From assembly GCA_905250025.1 (NCBI GenBank), contig CAJNOJ010000002.1, positions 1,364,001-1,428,000 of the forward strand: a stretch of 64,000 bases of DNA, written 5' to 3'. Below, in pieces: positions 34,850-52,876 of this stretch (within the stretch, counting starts at the first letter, position 1; every line of letters begins with the position of its first letter). The position numbers were made by a program, and so were the translations under genes. The notes under the pieces are model-generated. The model was not told the DNA's origin, searched no databases, and saw only the letters and a program-made list of their open reading frames with translations. The stretch is from Adineta ricciae. Taxonomy: Eukaryota; Rotifera; Eurotatoria; Adinetida; Adinetidae.

Positions 34850-36207
34850 ATGGACCAGCAGTTCGATTTTCGAGCTTTATTGGTGAAACTTCAAGATTGT
34901 CTATCCGACAACGATCGACGTCGTTTACATTTTATTGTGGGCGATACGATACCGAGACAGCTACGAGACGATCCATCGTTGGGTGGAACCCTCAATCTTC
35001 TTGAAACGTTGTTTGATCAAGCGAAAATTAATGAGCAAGATTTCAATTATTTAATTCAAGTATTTCAAGAAATCCAATGTCATGAAGCAGTGAAGCGATT
35101 AAAAGGTAGACTGAATAACATCTTGTTTCGCTGTGCTCATCATTGACCTATTTATATTTGTTTAGAACATCAGCTCCGTGAACATCAACGAGGTCGTAGT
35201 GGAACTAATTCAACTAATGTATCCGATGTACTTGATGATAACGACGTCGATCGGGTCATTTATACGAGTAAGACTGAAGCAGCCATACAGGCAGATGCGA
35301 AAATCAAGTGACATATTGTAGATTTGACTCCACAGCTTAATACTGCATTTTATCATCCTAAAGAACGCGATGCAACGTCCACTCGTAGTACCGTGATATC
35401 TTTCGATCAGAACAGTACCTCAAGCGACAAAATCACACTAACGAATCCGTCGATATATGATGAAAATAAAGTGTTCAACCTCAACAAAACGTTAGTGAAG
35501 AAAATATTCAAATCACGAGTTACAATATCTCAACTGCTTCTGTGTCTATTAAATGTTATTGGCATCGTTATTTTTCTACTACTACTCATCTTCTTCGTCA
35601 AAACTAAACAATCGAACTCAGGTAAAAGTTTTTCAAAGATGCAGAACACCCTCACCCCTCATTTTTTCTCGGAAATGATTTAGTAGACATTCTAGCCGTT
35701 AAAGTAAGTCCTGTTTATGGAAGCACAAAAGGCGGTGATGGTTTCAATGATGCGACAGATTGTTCCTTAACTCGTGATGACAGGATAGTAAAGATCAGTG
35801 CTGGATGGACAGACGATATACTTGATTTTGTGACAATTTTTTATACACAAGATAAATCTAAACAACATGGTGTTAATGTATACCGCTCCTCGGCATTCAC
35901 GTCGAGTTTTGCTTTAGAACCGAATGAAAACATTAATGGCGCATCGATTTATGTCGACATACGTGCTATTCCGAATCCATTTTCACCAAACGGAACGTAT
36001 ATCGTGGTTGGTCTACGTTTTTACACGGATCAAGGACGAGCCAGCGACTTGTTTGGCTCATCAAAGGGAGTAGTGGCCAACGAGACAACTTCGACATATC
36101 GATTAAAGTATATTCAAGGCAGATCTGCCGGATATGTCGATGCTATACAATTTATTTGGTACAAACCAATACAATCATTGAATATTGCAAGTCTATCAGA
36201 GGATTAA
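34850..36207 (+). CDS. death-effector-like domain / transmembrane / jacalin-like lectin protein, copy B
   Basis: Tandem paralogue of the gene at 33174-34527, 393 aa, with the same four-exon plan (34850-35105, 35166-35267, 35322-35621, 35684-36207) and the same phase-1 introns. The death-effector-like exon starts MDQQFDFRALLVKL and is nearly identical to copy A. The linker is longer and Ser/Thr/Asn-rich before the membrane span (LLLCLLNVIGIVIFLLLLIFF). The lectin exon has TKGGDGFNDATD, VTIFYTQD, DLFGSSKG and GRSAGYVDAIQFIW, which is closer to the classic jacalin GRSG-x2-LDAI ending than in copy A. The lectin halves of the two copies are clearly diverged, suggesting different ligands. As in copy A, no catalytic domain is present, so signalling would need a partner with a matching death-effector domain. 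Confidence 0.75.
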
Positions 36208-39200
36208 TCAATTTTAAATAGTCAATATATGCGACAAGATATTTTTGAATAGATCAGAGTGTTTCTCTATATACTTTGCACCCATTAAGATCAGAATTTC
36301 GAAAAACTTCATTCATCTGAAGCTTTCGCTTTTGTTTATGTCGCACAGATATTATCTGTTTATTCAATTAGACGAATATATCAAAACTAATGAAGGTGAC
36401 AAAAATATCGAATGGCGAACTGGGTAAAATACAACAAGTATTCTTTTCTTTCTTAAAGTGCAAATCTTTCTGCTGTGTTTTATACGTACAATGTTAGTAG
36501 AGTGAAGTGTTATCGAAATGTTTATTAAAAGCAAACTACGTGATTTGAAAATATTTATAAAGATAAATCGTCTATCGACGATGAATTAGACCCTTTTCTC
36601 AACAGAAAGCAAAAAACTTCCTCCAAATATTTGTTTATTCTCTACTTTTGATGATCAATGATTAATCTAGAGTGGTAGAAACAACTGACGTCATTCTCAA
36701 GGCTACGATCCCCGTATTGGATGCTTCCATAATTTAGGATTTCAAAGTTTCTTTCAATCGTATCAGATGTTTCAGCACCATCGTGACGCTTCAAGAACCA
36801 CATACAGCGCTATCTTAGCATGAGAAAGTTAACACAAATACTCCATACGTACAATCAATATGATACGATCTGTCACATCATCAAGGTTTTATTGAGTCTT
36901 TTTGCTTGTATTTTTGTTTTTATGCAACGGTATTTAAAAATAACTGTTTTGTCACGAGGTAATCAAGAACAGTACTTTTCGTTCGTCGCACTGACGATAC
37001 AAATCAAATAATGATACTTGAATTTATCCAAGCTGTCAATGTACGGCTAGAAGCGAAAATGATAGCCAGCTGCTCTACTCTAACACGACCAGCTGTAAAG
37101 AGAATCCGTCAATGTGTAAACATAATTTATTTTGAGAAATTCTAGTTGCACTTCCAATCTGTAAGATGTACGAACTTAGGAATAATCTGTATCTGAGTAC
37201 ATGCAATCGTGAACGGAATGTTCCTGTGAAAGTATGACAGCGAACAAAGCGGGAATCTTTTCAGGATCCATTAAAACGGAGTCGATCGCTCGTATGGAGA
37301 AATGAGTGGATTATACGGGATTATTCTGAATAAATTTGATAGAAAATAAATGGAAATATCCAAAAACTTTCGACCTGGGATACAATAAGTCACTGTCATC
37401 GTATGATATAGAGGCTATAAATTCAACTCCACATTTATTTGATAGAGAAATTGTCTGAAACCATCCTTAATTGCCATTTCAACAATTGATTAATTCCTAT
37501 GAGAAAAATTTTAAGAATAATCACTAAGATCCAACGAGAAATTAAATATACATTTATCTTTTCTACTATCTCACCCGTCAACAATATACCCTTGATTCTC
37601 ATTTTCATTATCTATGTCGTGTCATTCTTCACATAGGACTTTTTAATTATGATTATCAACTCATAGAAAAGAACCCATGATCTGTTTATATGATAGTGTC
37701 TAAATAATCAAGCAATCTTTTATTGCTACGGTTTCATACAGATATAACTCATTGTTCAAAATTACACGAGAAGGCTTTCTCCTGGTCGATACACACAGTC
37801 TTGATTATCGAAAAAGTATGATTGTTCGTCTAATACCATTCGACTTTTTCTGAATAAGCCTTTGATTAGCCCAAAAACATCGTGAAATCTCCTCCAGCAT
37901 ACTAACTGATTCTGGGTTCAATAGATACTATGTAGACTATAGCTTCTGAATATTCAATTCTGAACAGAATCCTAGTCCAGAGGCATGTACCTAAAAGTGT
38001 TTTCATGTATTTGCAAAGATTAAAACCCGACACATGATAAGAAGATTTTCCTATTCACAATGATGAAAACATACAGAGAGCAAGACGAAAACTCTATCAG
38101 TCTATCGATGCTTTAAGGAATCTATCTCAGCAAGTAATCGACGAAAAGGTTATTGGTACTTATCTAAGAGTCACTCGAGTAACCTATCTCCTCAATCTAA
38201 TGCTTGAATAATAATCTCAACATATGGGTACGCAATCCTAGTCGAAGATCGTTTTCTTTTCATTACATCGAGCTGAAGACTTAATTAAATCAATCAGAGA
38301 TAAATAAATAAGATTTCAAGGACTGTGCCTTTTTCGGGCAGCAACGAAGTTAATCATGAAGAATTGTCATCGAAAAGAACAAAAAATAATTAGAACAATT
38401 TGCCTGAGCAAATTGCATTTTCATCATCGTCTTCACCAGAACCAAGTCGATAGTCTCTTCCATAGATCAATCGATTATACCAAACTAATTTAATATTCAT
38501 GCTCCGGATTAACCGCCGACGTCTATTTATCAACGAAGACATCATTGGCAGAGATAAAAAAGAAAGTACTTTATATTCGACTAATTCAATTACAAATCTT
38601 GTTGTGAATTAGGATATTAAAATGTCAGTTTCGACGAAAACATGGGACAAATGATAGTACTAAATAGATATTAGTATAATTGACGACGATTATTTCTGGA
38701 AAAGAAGTCATTTTTCACATATCATATCAATCACATCTTACATATGTCGGATGCTTAGGGGAATTTCTATGTGTTCCGATACGGTTTTCTTACAGAAAAT
38801 CTATTTAAAAAAAAACAGCAAATCTCCAAGGATCTTTCAGGCAAACACGCGGCCAAATTGTTTGACAAATGAAACATTAATCGAACATTCGATAACATTT
38901 TTCGTGATATCTAAATCCGATGGCGAAATATCAACACTATACGTATCAGTTAACAGCACAGTATTATGTACGATCCAGATGGTAGATATACTTGTAAATC
39001 TTTTTTTTGTTCCATCCGAATTTCTTTCGATATCTAGACGTCTGACAAAGATATTGTTCTCATGATAGCATATGTAGGTCGTTACATTAGACTTTTTTTG
39101 TGATGCGATAAAAATTTGTTTGTCAAGATACAAAGTAAACGACAAGTAACCACTTGTTTTTCCTTGCCAACTGATGAGAGGAAAAAGTGGATAACATGCG

Positions 39201-42200
39201 AAGGAGAATTGCGGAGAGAAAGACAACGAAGAGAGAGAGAGAAAAAACAAGAAAGAAAGAAAGACTAACTAGATTGTCTTGGTTTTTTCCATTCTATTGA
39301 TTGTCAATGTAACATTAGAATAGAGTTATTCCGCATCAGTTCAATAAATTCGATCGAGTAAGTTAAACCAAAGCTGATCACGAACGAATCAGTTCTATAG
39401 TTTGTGAGTGCCCATTGAGATAAGCGAAAGTTCTCCAAGGAATCGTGACATTCTCGCATTTACTCATCTGTAAAGATGATTAATTAAATCACTGTTCTAT
39501 CTGTGTAGACTTCCTATACTCATCTCTTCCACTCTCTCTCTCGCGCGCGCGCGAATGCAACACTTTTTTTTTGAATAATCACAAAATATGTTATAATTAG
39601 CTTCTAACATGAATCTCCATTGGTTTCCAAAGCAAAAAATAACAGACTCATCATATCACCATGACTTTCTCTTTTCTCCTCTATCCAAAGTGTGAAAAAA
39701 TAGATGCGACAGGAAAACTGATAATCCATTCATTCGGAATACACCGACGGCAAAAACGTCATACTCTTCACATGTAACCATATTTTTCCGTCATTGTTCT
39801 TCTACATCGATACATATAAATCCTTCAAATCAGATTCCACGGCTCGTTTACAATAGATGTTCACAACGTCAAACGGTCCACTGCATCGAAATAGAACTTG
39901 ATTTGACAGAATAGCGTGTGAATTAGGGAGTATTTGTCGAACAAGAAGCATGTAGTATTAGTTTTGGTTAGTAAACGTTCTAATTGTAGATTTCAAGGAT
40001 CGATAATGATAGTCAGTTATAATTCTCAGATTTTCCCTTCTGTTATTCTCGTTGACAAACAAAATCAACATGAGCAATTTATTTTCTTATTATTGTGAAT
40101 AACGAACACGGAAACTGATTGATATTTTCTCTACAAATTATCAATGTTTACGTCAGGTCTGAACAGAAAAATCTCAATGTAATCAGTCTTCCTTCCGAAC
40201 TTTTTTCCAATAGTCTTAATACAGATGTTCATTGAATTAGCATACGAAATTGGTCTTCCATGCGATATGCATCAAGTCTTCTATATCTGTTGACTCTTCT
40301 TCTTCTTCTCAGTTTGATTTGTATTGTCATATGATTGCTCAGATATTTCATCGTTCGATGATTTTTAAAATAACACTGTTCTTCTGTTCTTTCGACTAGT
40401 TCGAAGTGTATGAGAAAAACATATTTGAGAACAAATCGATCGTATTGTTCGCTAATGCATGATTTAGTTAGTGGAACTACAAGTGCTAATTGTAGTACTA
40501 ATGTCCACCCACTATCATTTCTCGTGTAGTCTCTGTTTTGCCTATCTAAATAACGACGATTGAGTTATGCTTTTTCTACAATACGTCTTCATTATATTTC
40601 TCTTACTTGATTGCTTCTCTTTTCTTTTTCTTTTTCTTCTTCTTCTTTTCTCTCGCGTACGTTCTGTCTGCAGACGTCTCTCTTTTTTCAGTTCCTAGCA
40701 TACCCGCGGAATTCTGCTGTTAGCAGTCGAATGAGTCTCTTGATAGTCAAATCTAAACGAAATTAACGAGAGAAGAAATAAATGTCATTCAGTTAGGCAG
40801 TCAATTTTATGAGAAATTCATTTTACAATTTGCAATATGCATAGAGACTAGCGGATGATCGATGAGACAAACTCTTGTCGCCATCGTTCGCAAACTCCCA
40901 TGAGAACTGCATAACAACCGAAAGAACCGTTCAGATAATAAAATGTCAAAATAAGTGTGCAAAGCGTATTTATCTAGTTCTTGTGTTCGTCATGTTCTCA
41001 TGAATTCGTGTCATGATCATCGATATGCTAATCGTGACGATTCGACAAAACAACAAACAGAAGATTCTAATCATCTAGAGAATAGATCATTTTCGACACG
41101 TGTTAATTGTCCCAATGGCAGAATTCAGAGAAAGAGAGATCAGCAGTCGGAGTTGGTAAACATCCAGATGAATGTATGCACAAAAAAACAGATAATTAAA
41201 AATGATATCAACCATTGCCATCGGTTTTTTGTTTACAAGAACGGCATAGATCATATTACCTTGCTGCTTTCTCCTTCTCGCGCGCGTATGTTCTTGTTGT
41301 GTTCCTATTGATTTTATTGAAGAAAATCGTTTACTCTACCTTCTTCTCCGCGTTTCCTGCTTATCGCTGCAAACCAAACAATGATTAATTAATAGCAAGC
41401 GTACTTTTCACCTGAACGCGAATAATGTCTTACAAATCGCTTGTTTTTCTGCTGCTAATCGTTTGTTTCTCTACCAAATAATTGAATAGTTCTTCTCAAG
41501 TCAATCCGTAATGAATCAATTCATTATTCATTTCTCCTAGATCTAGTTTTTTTTCATTATTTGCTCATTTATGTAACAAAGTGAAAAGACAAGATGATAA
41601 AAACGATGGCTACTAGTCGATTTGTCATGTCGAGTCTTTCACAAAGGCAATTTCTTTAAACTAATATGATAACATCTTGTTAAAGAAGAATTTCGCTTCA
41701 CATTCCCCTTTAGGCTAATGGCAGAGTTAAGCAACATCAATATCATCATCATATCTCTCTTTTTCCCGATCGATTGAGGAAAACAAAACGAGAAGAAACG
41801 ATGAAGAAGAAGAAGAATAGTCTCTTATTTTCGTTCGCTTAGATGTTCGTTAGTCCTTTCTCTCTCTCTCTGCTCACTCGCTCGATCGATCAATCATTGA
41901 GTCTTATCCTAAGAAGCCTAGCAGGAAATGACATCGAAAACAAACGGTGTGAATTCATTTTAGCTGAAAATCACTTCCCCCTTCTTTTTCTACATTATCA
42001 TGACGATTTTCTTTCTTTCTTTGTTCTCTGTTGCTACAACTACTCTTACTTCTTTTGAAAGTAATACTAACTATGCGAATACACGAACATAAGCGTATTT
42101 CCACTGAAGTTTCTCTCTCCCCCGTCTTTCCATTTTTTGCTTCCGTAAGAAAAAAAGAAAACATAACAACACTGCAAAGAAAACTTCCATTTCTGTATTC

Positions 42201-42947
42201 TTCAGATCTGCGGTGTTCCTGTTGGATTTCCTACCTTTCCTTCAATAACAACGACGCACTTCTATTCCTTATTAGCCCTCTCGTCGATACTCTCTCGAAT
42301 ATCTGTTGACACTGAAGAAATACCGGAGGAAAAAGTTCGACGAGTGAATTTCATGATTGGATTTTCAAGCTCAACATCAAAGTAAGAAATTCAATTCTTT
42401 TCTGTATCCTTCCGGATTTTGAACTAATTTATTTCTGCGAGAAAAGCAATCCTCGATTTGATTGCTACGCCGAACTCTTACAAGTGGACTAGTTTGTTTT
42501 TACTTTCATCTTAACAAACATGCATGAGATTCTTTTTGCGAGGAATCTGCCAATTCAGGTTAATACGAACAATGATCACTATTAGACATGACAGTTGATA
42601 TGCGTGATTAGAGATAAAAAGAAGCAGAAAACAAGCAACACAGCGAAAAGTATGCTAGAAGTCGCTTACAACTGATATCGAGTATTCTTAACAGTCTAAA
42701 AATGAATATTTGTACTCATTAAACGATGAGAACAAAAAATAGTCTAATTATAAATCAGTATTAACGCTCTTTTGTCTATTGAATACTCTGGAGACACCAG
42801 TTTTGGAAGTTCATCAGCTATTAGGAGTACAATTCTCTATGGATTTGTTACATTTATTTTTCATACATATTTTATCACAATTGAATTAATAATAAATAAA
42901 TCCAAATTACTTTTTTTTAGTTATTAAAACATGAATTCTTAAACAAA
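36208..42947. other. largest gene-free stretch of the window (6.7 kb)
   Basis: I found no conserved coding block on either strand. The open frames present (for example 38837-39250 minus, 38751-39065 plus, 40955-41311 plus) have no recognisable domain and no convincing splice partners. A CT-then-CG microsatellite lies at about 39530-39555, and TTC/CT pyrimidine runs near 40295-40310 and 40620-40655. The right part is immediately upstream of the KCTD8/12/16-like gene and may hold its long 5' regulatory region or untranslated exons. Confidence 0.45.
39528..39556. repeat. CT/CG dinucleotide microsatellite
   Basis: A run of CT dinucleotides (CTCTCTCTCTCTCG) passes directly into alternating CG (CGCGCGCGCG). 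This is a simple repeat with possible Z-DNA character, in otherwise AT-rich gene-free DNA. Confidence 0.7.
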
Positions 42948-43866
<919 letters not shown>

Positions 43867-44132
43867 TTTTCAGTTCTATTCTATTTTGTATTGTAATTTT
43901 GTTTTTCTGCTGCGCTCTCGATCCCCATCTACTCTCTTTGTTTTTCATCTTCAATATATCCTACATACACAACTGGTATAGAATTTTAATTTTCCTCTAT
44001 ACTCGTGTATTCTTCTTGTCTTTCTGTAGTTAATAAACGATTTCAAAAAGAAACCGTACAAATATCGAATCGACAGAGTATCATTAAACCAGATGTATTT
44101 CAAAAATCATTCAATAAAAACACGTCAAAAAA

Positions 44133-45051
44133 TTACTTTGCATTCTTCTTCGTTTCTTGACTTTGCTGCATTTTTTTCGCTTGCCATGCTTTATCTGTTC
44201 CATGCAATCGATCTAAAATACCCAAAAGGCCGAAATTGTTCGTGAACTGTGCATGATGAAAATCATGAAAAGCTGGATTAGATAGTCCACTTCCTAATAA
44301 ACCCGGGAACTTATATCCCGAATGATGATTGATAGTGCCAATAAGTGCAATAACAAGCCAAAACCATGTAGTTAACAAATGTGATTGAAATAACAATGGA
44401 CCGGCTATTACAGGAGCGATATTCGAGACTACAAACTCAATTGGATGTGCATATTCAGCGGCCATGCCAAATGGAGCACGGAATTTATGATGTTTTTTAT
44501 GAATATATTCATATATTGATGAAAAATGCTAAAAGAGAATTTGTATTCAGTATGATTAATGAACTTCGTAATTTACTAGGACAAGGTGACTGTAGTAGAA
44601 AAACACTTCTGTAACGCCAAGAAAACAAACCAGATCGAAAAGGATTCGGTACCTAGTTGAATGAGACAACAATTAATGGGAGAAGGTACGAAATTCAACT
44701 GACACAATACCATGGCGGAATAGGTATATGCCATCGCATATTTAAATGCATGAACAATGGACATGTAATGACCAGCGCTGGTAAAAGAATGAATATCTGA
44801 TTGATTAACACTGTTTTCGCGCAATCTTTCAAAGATTCCCAATCGACTTGAATGTGCTAAGCAGAGAAAAGCTTTTTTCTTGTGTCAAACCTTGGATGAA
44901 ACGATACCTTTTGGATTTTATACTTTCGCGCACGATCTGGATAGATCACATAGGTGAATAACAAGAGAATTCCATTCTGAATCCAAAAGATTATTTGATG
45001 TAGAGCAAATGTACCGAATATAATTAAAATAGGATCCGAAAGAGTTATCAT
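44133..45051 (-). CDS. FAXDC2: fatty acid hydroxylase domain-containing protein 2-like
   Basis: A membrane di-iron hydroxylase of the sterol desaturase family. Four exons join in frame. Conserved blocks are IFWIQNGILLLFTYVIYPD, PPWYRILFDLVCFLGVTEVFFYYSH (exon join at WY), IHKKHHKFRAPFGMAAEYAHPIE and SNPAFHDFHHAQFTNNFG followed by LDRLHGTD. All three His boxes are present: H-x3-H across an exon join in FYYSHLVLH, HKKHH and HDFHH. The C-terminus is Lys/Gln-rich. Vertebrate FAXDC2 acts in sterol metabolism. The start is taken at the ATG at 45051; an acceptor-like CAAGACATAG lies just upstream, so a short 5' exon or a trans-spliced leader is possible. Confidence 0.85.
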
Positions 45052-45230
45052 TGTGACTTCGTATATTTCGCACACCTATGTCTTGTCTTATCGACCCGAA
45101 AATGACGTGTTCTGCTCTGTTTTTTATTATTATATTTATGTGCAAGAGTATAAAAACAACAAATGTTTCAATAAGACACGAGGAAAAAAGAATGAGTGAC
45201 TAATGTCTTTTATCAGGTGAAAGGAGTGCT

Positions 45231-49110
<3,880 letters not shown>

Positions 49111-49291
49111 TATACTCAAATATCTAGAGAGAATTTGGAGATAGAATTCTTTTATTTCTGCTATTCTTTCGATTTTGTTGATGTTGTTAGTTTTATTTCT
49201 TTTTTTTCTTATTTTGTATCAAAACAGAAAACCAAATCATTCGGATGATGTTAAAAAAGTTCCGCGATATTGAGAATAAGTTTCCATGGAT

Positions 49292-49870
49292 TTAAAATCG
49301 TAATTTTTGGAAAAACCATTTGTGTTTGCCTGTTTTGTATCTAATAAAAATGACAAAAGTAACACTGAAAACAGTCAATACTTCCGCGCCTACCGTTCTT
49401 CGAGTTTATCTTTAACATCTCGAAGTGCTTTTCGTCGAAGACCAGCATCACGGAATACCTCCTTATTGATTAAACTTTTTTCGAAGTTGATATCAACAGT
49501 GTATCTAGAAGAAAAACCAGACTCGTCTTCGTCTTTCGATTTCCTACAATCAAGAGAAAGCTTTACCGAGTGGCCATCAAGTGATTATAGTTAATAACTT
49601 TAACGAAAGGTTTGACTTTGTTTCGTCGTGCTTGTTTCTTCTTTCCCATTCGTTTAGTTACTTTACGTGGATAGCGAGAGATACCAGCAACGAGTGCATG
49701 ACCATAACCACGTTCATTGCTACCTTCATCGTATGGCTAGAATGAAGCAACTAATTAGAAGACGAAAATGCCTTGACATGACTCCTTACTTTGATAACAA
49801 CCGCCTTGCGGCCAGCATAGCGGCCAGCTAAGACGATTACCACCTTCTGACTTTTCATAATTTTAACCAT
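49292..49870 (-). CDS. RPL27: 60S ribosomal protein L27 (eL27)
   Basis: Four exons join to 136 aa, the same length as the human protein. The start [20 protein letters not shown] is the KOW-type N-terminal block. It is followed by [46 protein letters not shown] and the invariant end [10 protein letters not shown]. The last exon is tiny (15 residues) and is reached through a donor right after LEER. It lies 182 nt upstream of SPG7 on the same strand. The sequence upstream of 49870 holds a pyrimidine-poor, AT-rich promoter region shared with the divergent MICU3-like gene. Confidence 0.95.
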
Positions 49871-50526
49871 GGTTGATGTTGTTATGGAATATCTGAAAAG
49901 AACGAAGATCTCTGACGGAACGTTCGAAGGGTGAGGAAAAAATAATAATAATAACAAATGGATATGGATGATGTAAAGTTACATCGTTTGATTGGTCTAT
50001 ATTTTTGGCCTGTCGGCCTCTGCAAATATATACGGAGGGACGATTTTGAGAAGAACTTCGATTAGCCATCGTGACAGCCAATAGGAATGCGAGGTTCTAC
50101 TTCAACGATTTTTTCCCTTCAATTCTCAAATGCTTTCAATAATAGCACTGTATTATAAATTAGAACGCACATCCTTCTAACATCACTGAAAGCGGTATAT
50201 GTTTCAAAATATCGAATCATCGACTAATGTTGCTCGCTCAGCAAATAAAATCTTTTGATATTCTATACCAATACGAAAGTCATTGTCAAAAAAAAATTCA
50301 CTGTGTATACGAAAGAGCATTGCTCTCTATTAAAATCTGATAAAAATATCAAATACTTTCGAATAGTGTGGTGATAAAAAGATATTAGACACGGTTTTCG
50401 CAGATGCAACTCATTAACATGCTTTTCGCAAATATCACACAAAGCTGCTCAGCCTAACAGTTGTTGCGCTCGAAAAAGAGCTGCAAGCATTCAATTTTAG
50501 TAGCAAATCTTCCAGATGTACTAGCG
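49871..50526. other. divergent promoter region between RPL27 and the MICU3-like gene
   Basis: No gene seen. An acceptor-like CAATTTTAG at about 50495-50503 sits upstream of the MICU3-like ATG. The rest is AT-rich. Confidence 0.5.
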
Positions 50527-52604
50527 ATGACAAACTTCTTAGCAAGATATTGGAAAACACTAGCTGCTGCGAGCGCATCGATAGGGTCATCGTACTTGTT
50601 TCGACATTGTAACGAATCACAGGACAATCATCGTGTGCTTTCTGTACTTACGCTCCAAGCAGCACAGCCCGTAAGTTGACGTGAGCCTTTTGTCAGCTAA
50701 GTATGAATGCTTGTTTTTATAGGAACGACGAAACGTTAAAACATGGATGACAAAACATCGATATTTAGAAGATGAAAATGATGAGAAAGACGATGAAGAT
50801 GAGAAAACGGATAGAGATAGATTGGAAAGCAACGATGAAAATGTTGGAAATCTCCGTGAAAAACGCTTTCGTGAGTTTGGTTCAGTTGAATATAATGGCG
50901 AAATTTATATGGTAATTGGCATCGACATTCAATCAAATTATCATGCTAGAGATTACTTGTAGACACCTGTCGATTTCCTCGAATCACTTATTTCTGATCA
51001 ACCTCAACGTAACCTTCATGTGCTAATAGTTTTTCGATCTGATGAAATGTTTCATTGCAGCACGTATCGGTCGTCGACATCTTACAGATGAGACGGTTTG
51101 TGCTATGTTATCAAAAACGCCTACGAGACAACGGGGATCGAACCGATTTTTTCGTAATCTTGGAGAGGCTGGTAATATAAATGTCAGTATATCGCTTCGT
51201 TTTGTCTAAAGTTTGTTTTCAAGGTCTGATCTCATTTTGGGAATATTTATTTCTCTGTGTTATCTTAATAAGTAAAACTTGAGTTCGGTTTCCGCGAGAA
51301 ATCTCATCTTGAATCAATGTAGAGCCAGCTTCACAGATTCAAATTGCATTCAAAATGTTCGATACCGATTGTAAGAGCCTTTAAATCAGTTCCTGCATCA
51401 AACGGTAGTAACTACATCTTCAAATGTCTACTTAGGTGATCAATTGGTTGGTAAACATGAATTTCTTGTGGTACATTTCAATTGCATACTATTGTACACG
51501 CACACTTCTCAGTCGTTGATTTGTAGATTAGCAAAATAATTACTCAAAAGCGTTTGACTTCTCAAAAAAGATCAAAACATTCTTCATCGAAATCCAAATC
51601 TACGATTAACACCAGCAGTTATTACAATGTAAGTTTTATCCTGAGATATCTTTCTCAAATACTGCATACGTTATCTTCACTAATGGTCAACATTTTCGCT
51701 CTTAGCTTGATCGAACTGAACCGGCCGATACGAGTTTACTCGTACATTTGTTTGGTAAGAACGGTCGTGATACATTGACTTATGAAGATTTCAAACGGTT
51801 AATATCTTTTTACCACACAAGACTTAGTAGATGTATTTTAATTTAGTTTTACGGAAAACTTCCAACAGGAAATACTTGAAATTGAGTTCAATCAATTCTC
51901 TCATGGATTCAAAGCAATATGTGATTTAGATTTCACCGAAATGATTTTGCGTTATACAGATTTGCCTGATGAAATAAAAAGAGTTATATTTAGAAAAGTG
52001 AAACAAACAACCGATGGATCGAACGTAGGTGTTAACGTGTGATTGTTTTGTTGGAATGTATTTCGTTTGTTTCCGGTAAAAACAGCGGATCACATTGGAT
52101 GAATTCAAGCGATTCTCAGGTTTTCTCAAGCATCTCGAAGATTTCAATATTGCCATGCGTTTCCATCAATTGTCTAATAAACCAATTTCACAAGGTAACA
52201 ATACGCATTCTCTGGGATATAAAATCTAACCTAAGTTTCTAGCGGAATTTCAACGAGCAGTAAAGATCTCTGTAGGATTTGAACTTGATCCACATATAAT
52301 CGGTCTTATCTTTCGAATATTCGATATCGACAACGACCAACATCTGTAAAATCAAATGGTTCATCATTTTTTCCCCGCATTATTCGATTTTCTTTTTCGT
52401 AGGAGTTATGACGAATTCATGGGTGTGATGAAAGATCGACTCGCTCGTGGCTTTCGTGTTAGTATGATTAGTTTCATCTGCACAATCACCTCCCATTTAT
52501 TCGATTTGTTTTAGACGCGCGATCTGGAGAAGAGTACTCTTTCGAAATTCGATCAATTCAAACTTTGCCTACGTGAACATGGTAAACAAAATACTTCCGC
52601 TTAA
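50527..52604 (+). CDS. MICU3: mitochondrial calcium uptake protein, MICU3/MICU2-like
   Basis: This EF-hand regulator of the mitochondrial calcium uniporter is expected in the intermembrane space. The ATG at 50527 opens a presequence-like segment (MTNFLARYWKTLAAASA). An acidic Glu/Asp-rich stretch leads to SVEYNGEIYMTPVDFLESL, the MICU signature. EF-hand 1 is DTDCDQLVGKHE, split by an intron, and EF-hand 2 is DIDNDQHLSYDE near the C-terminus; both keep Asp at positions 1, 3 and 5 and Glu at 12. Between them are HLFGKNGRDTLTYEDF, EILEIEFNQFS and the helical DEFKRFSGFLKHLEDFNIAMRF-type region (exon join inside). The end is MKDRLARGFR then FDQFKLCLREHGKQ. Many small exons use introns of about 50-65 nt. 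The blocks fit MICU3 best, MICU2 next. Confidence 0.85.
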
Positions 52605-52876
52605 ATTATACTCATTGTGTTCGATCAATGGACAACTTGATAAACAATTCTTTTGAAAGATTGTCATTTGTAGACATTCGCTGTCTATTGAGTAAAAACC
52701 GAAAATAAATTACGAGCCTTTTTTCAAAAACACGAAGAGAAAACAATGATATGTGAATAGGTGACGTGAAAAGCAACGGTTTAATTAGCCAAAATGAAAT
52801 CATGCGTGAAAATTAGCCTGCTATGCACTCAGAACGTCTATTTTGTGTTGAGGACTCATTCTAATTAACATAACGA

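Noticed and set aside
38751-39250. Overlapping open frames on both strands, the minus one (137 codons) with a secreted-protein look
   Set aside because: No ATG in good context, no splice partners and no domain; both strands open by chance in AT-rich DNA.
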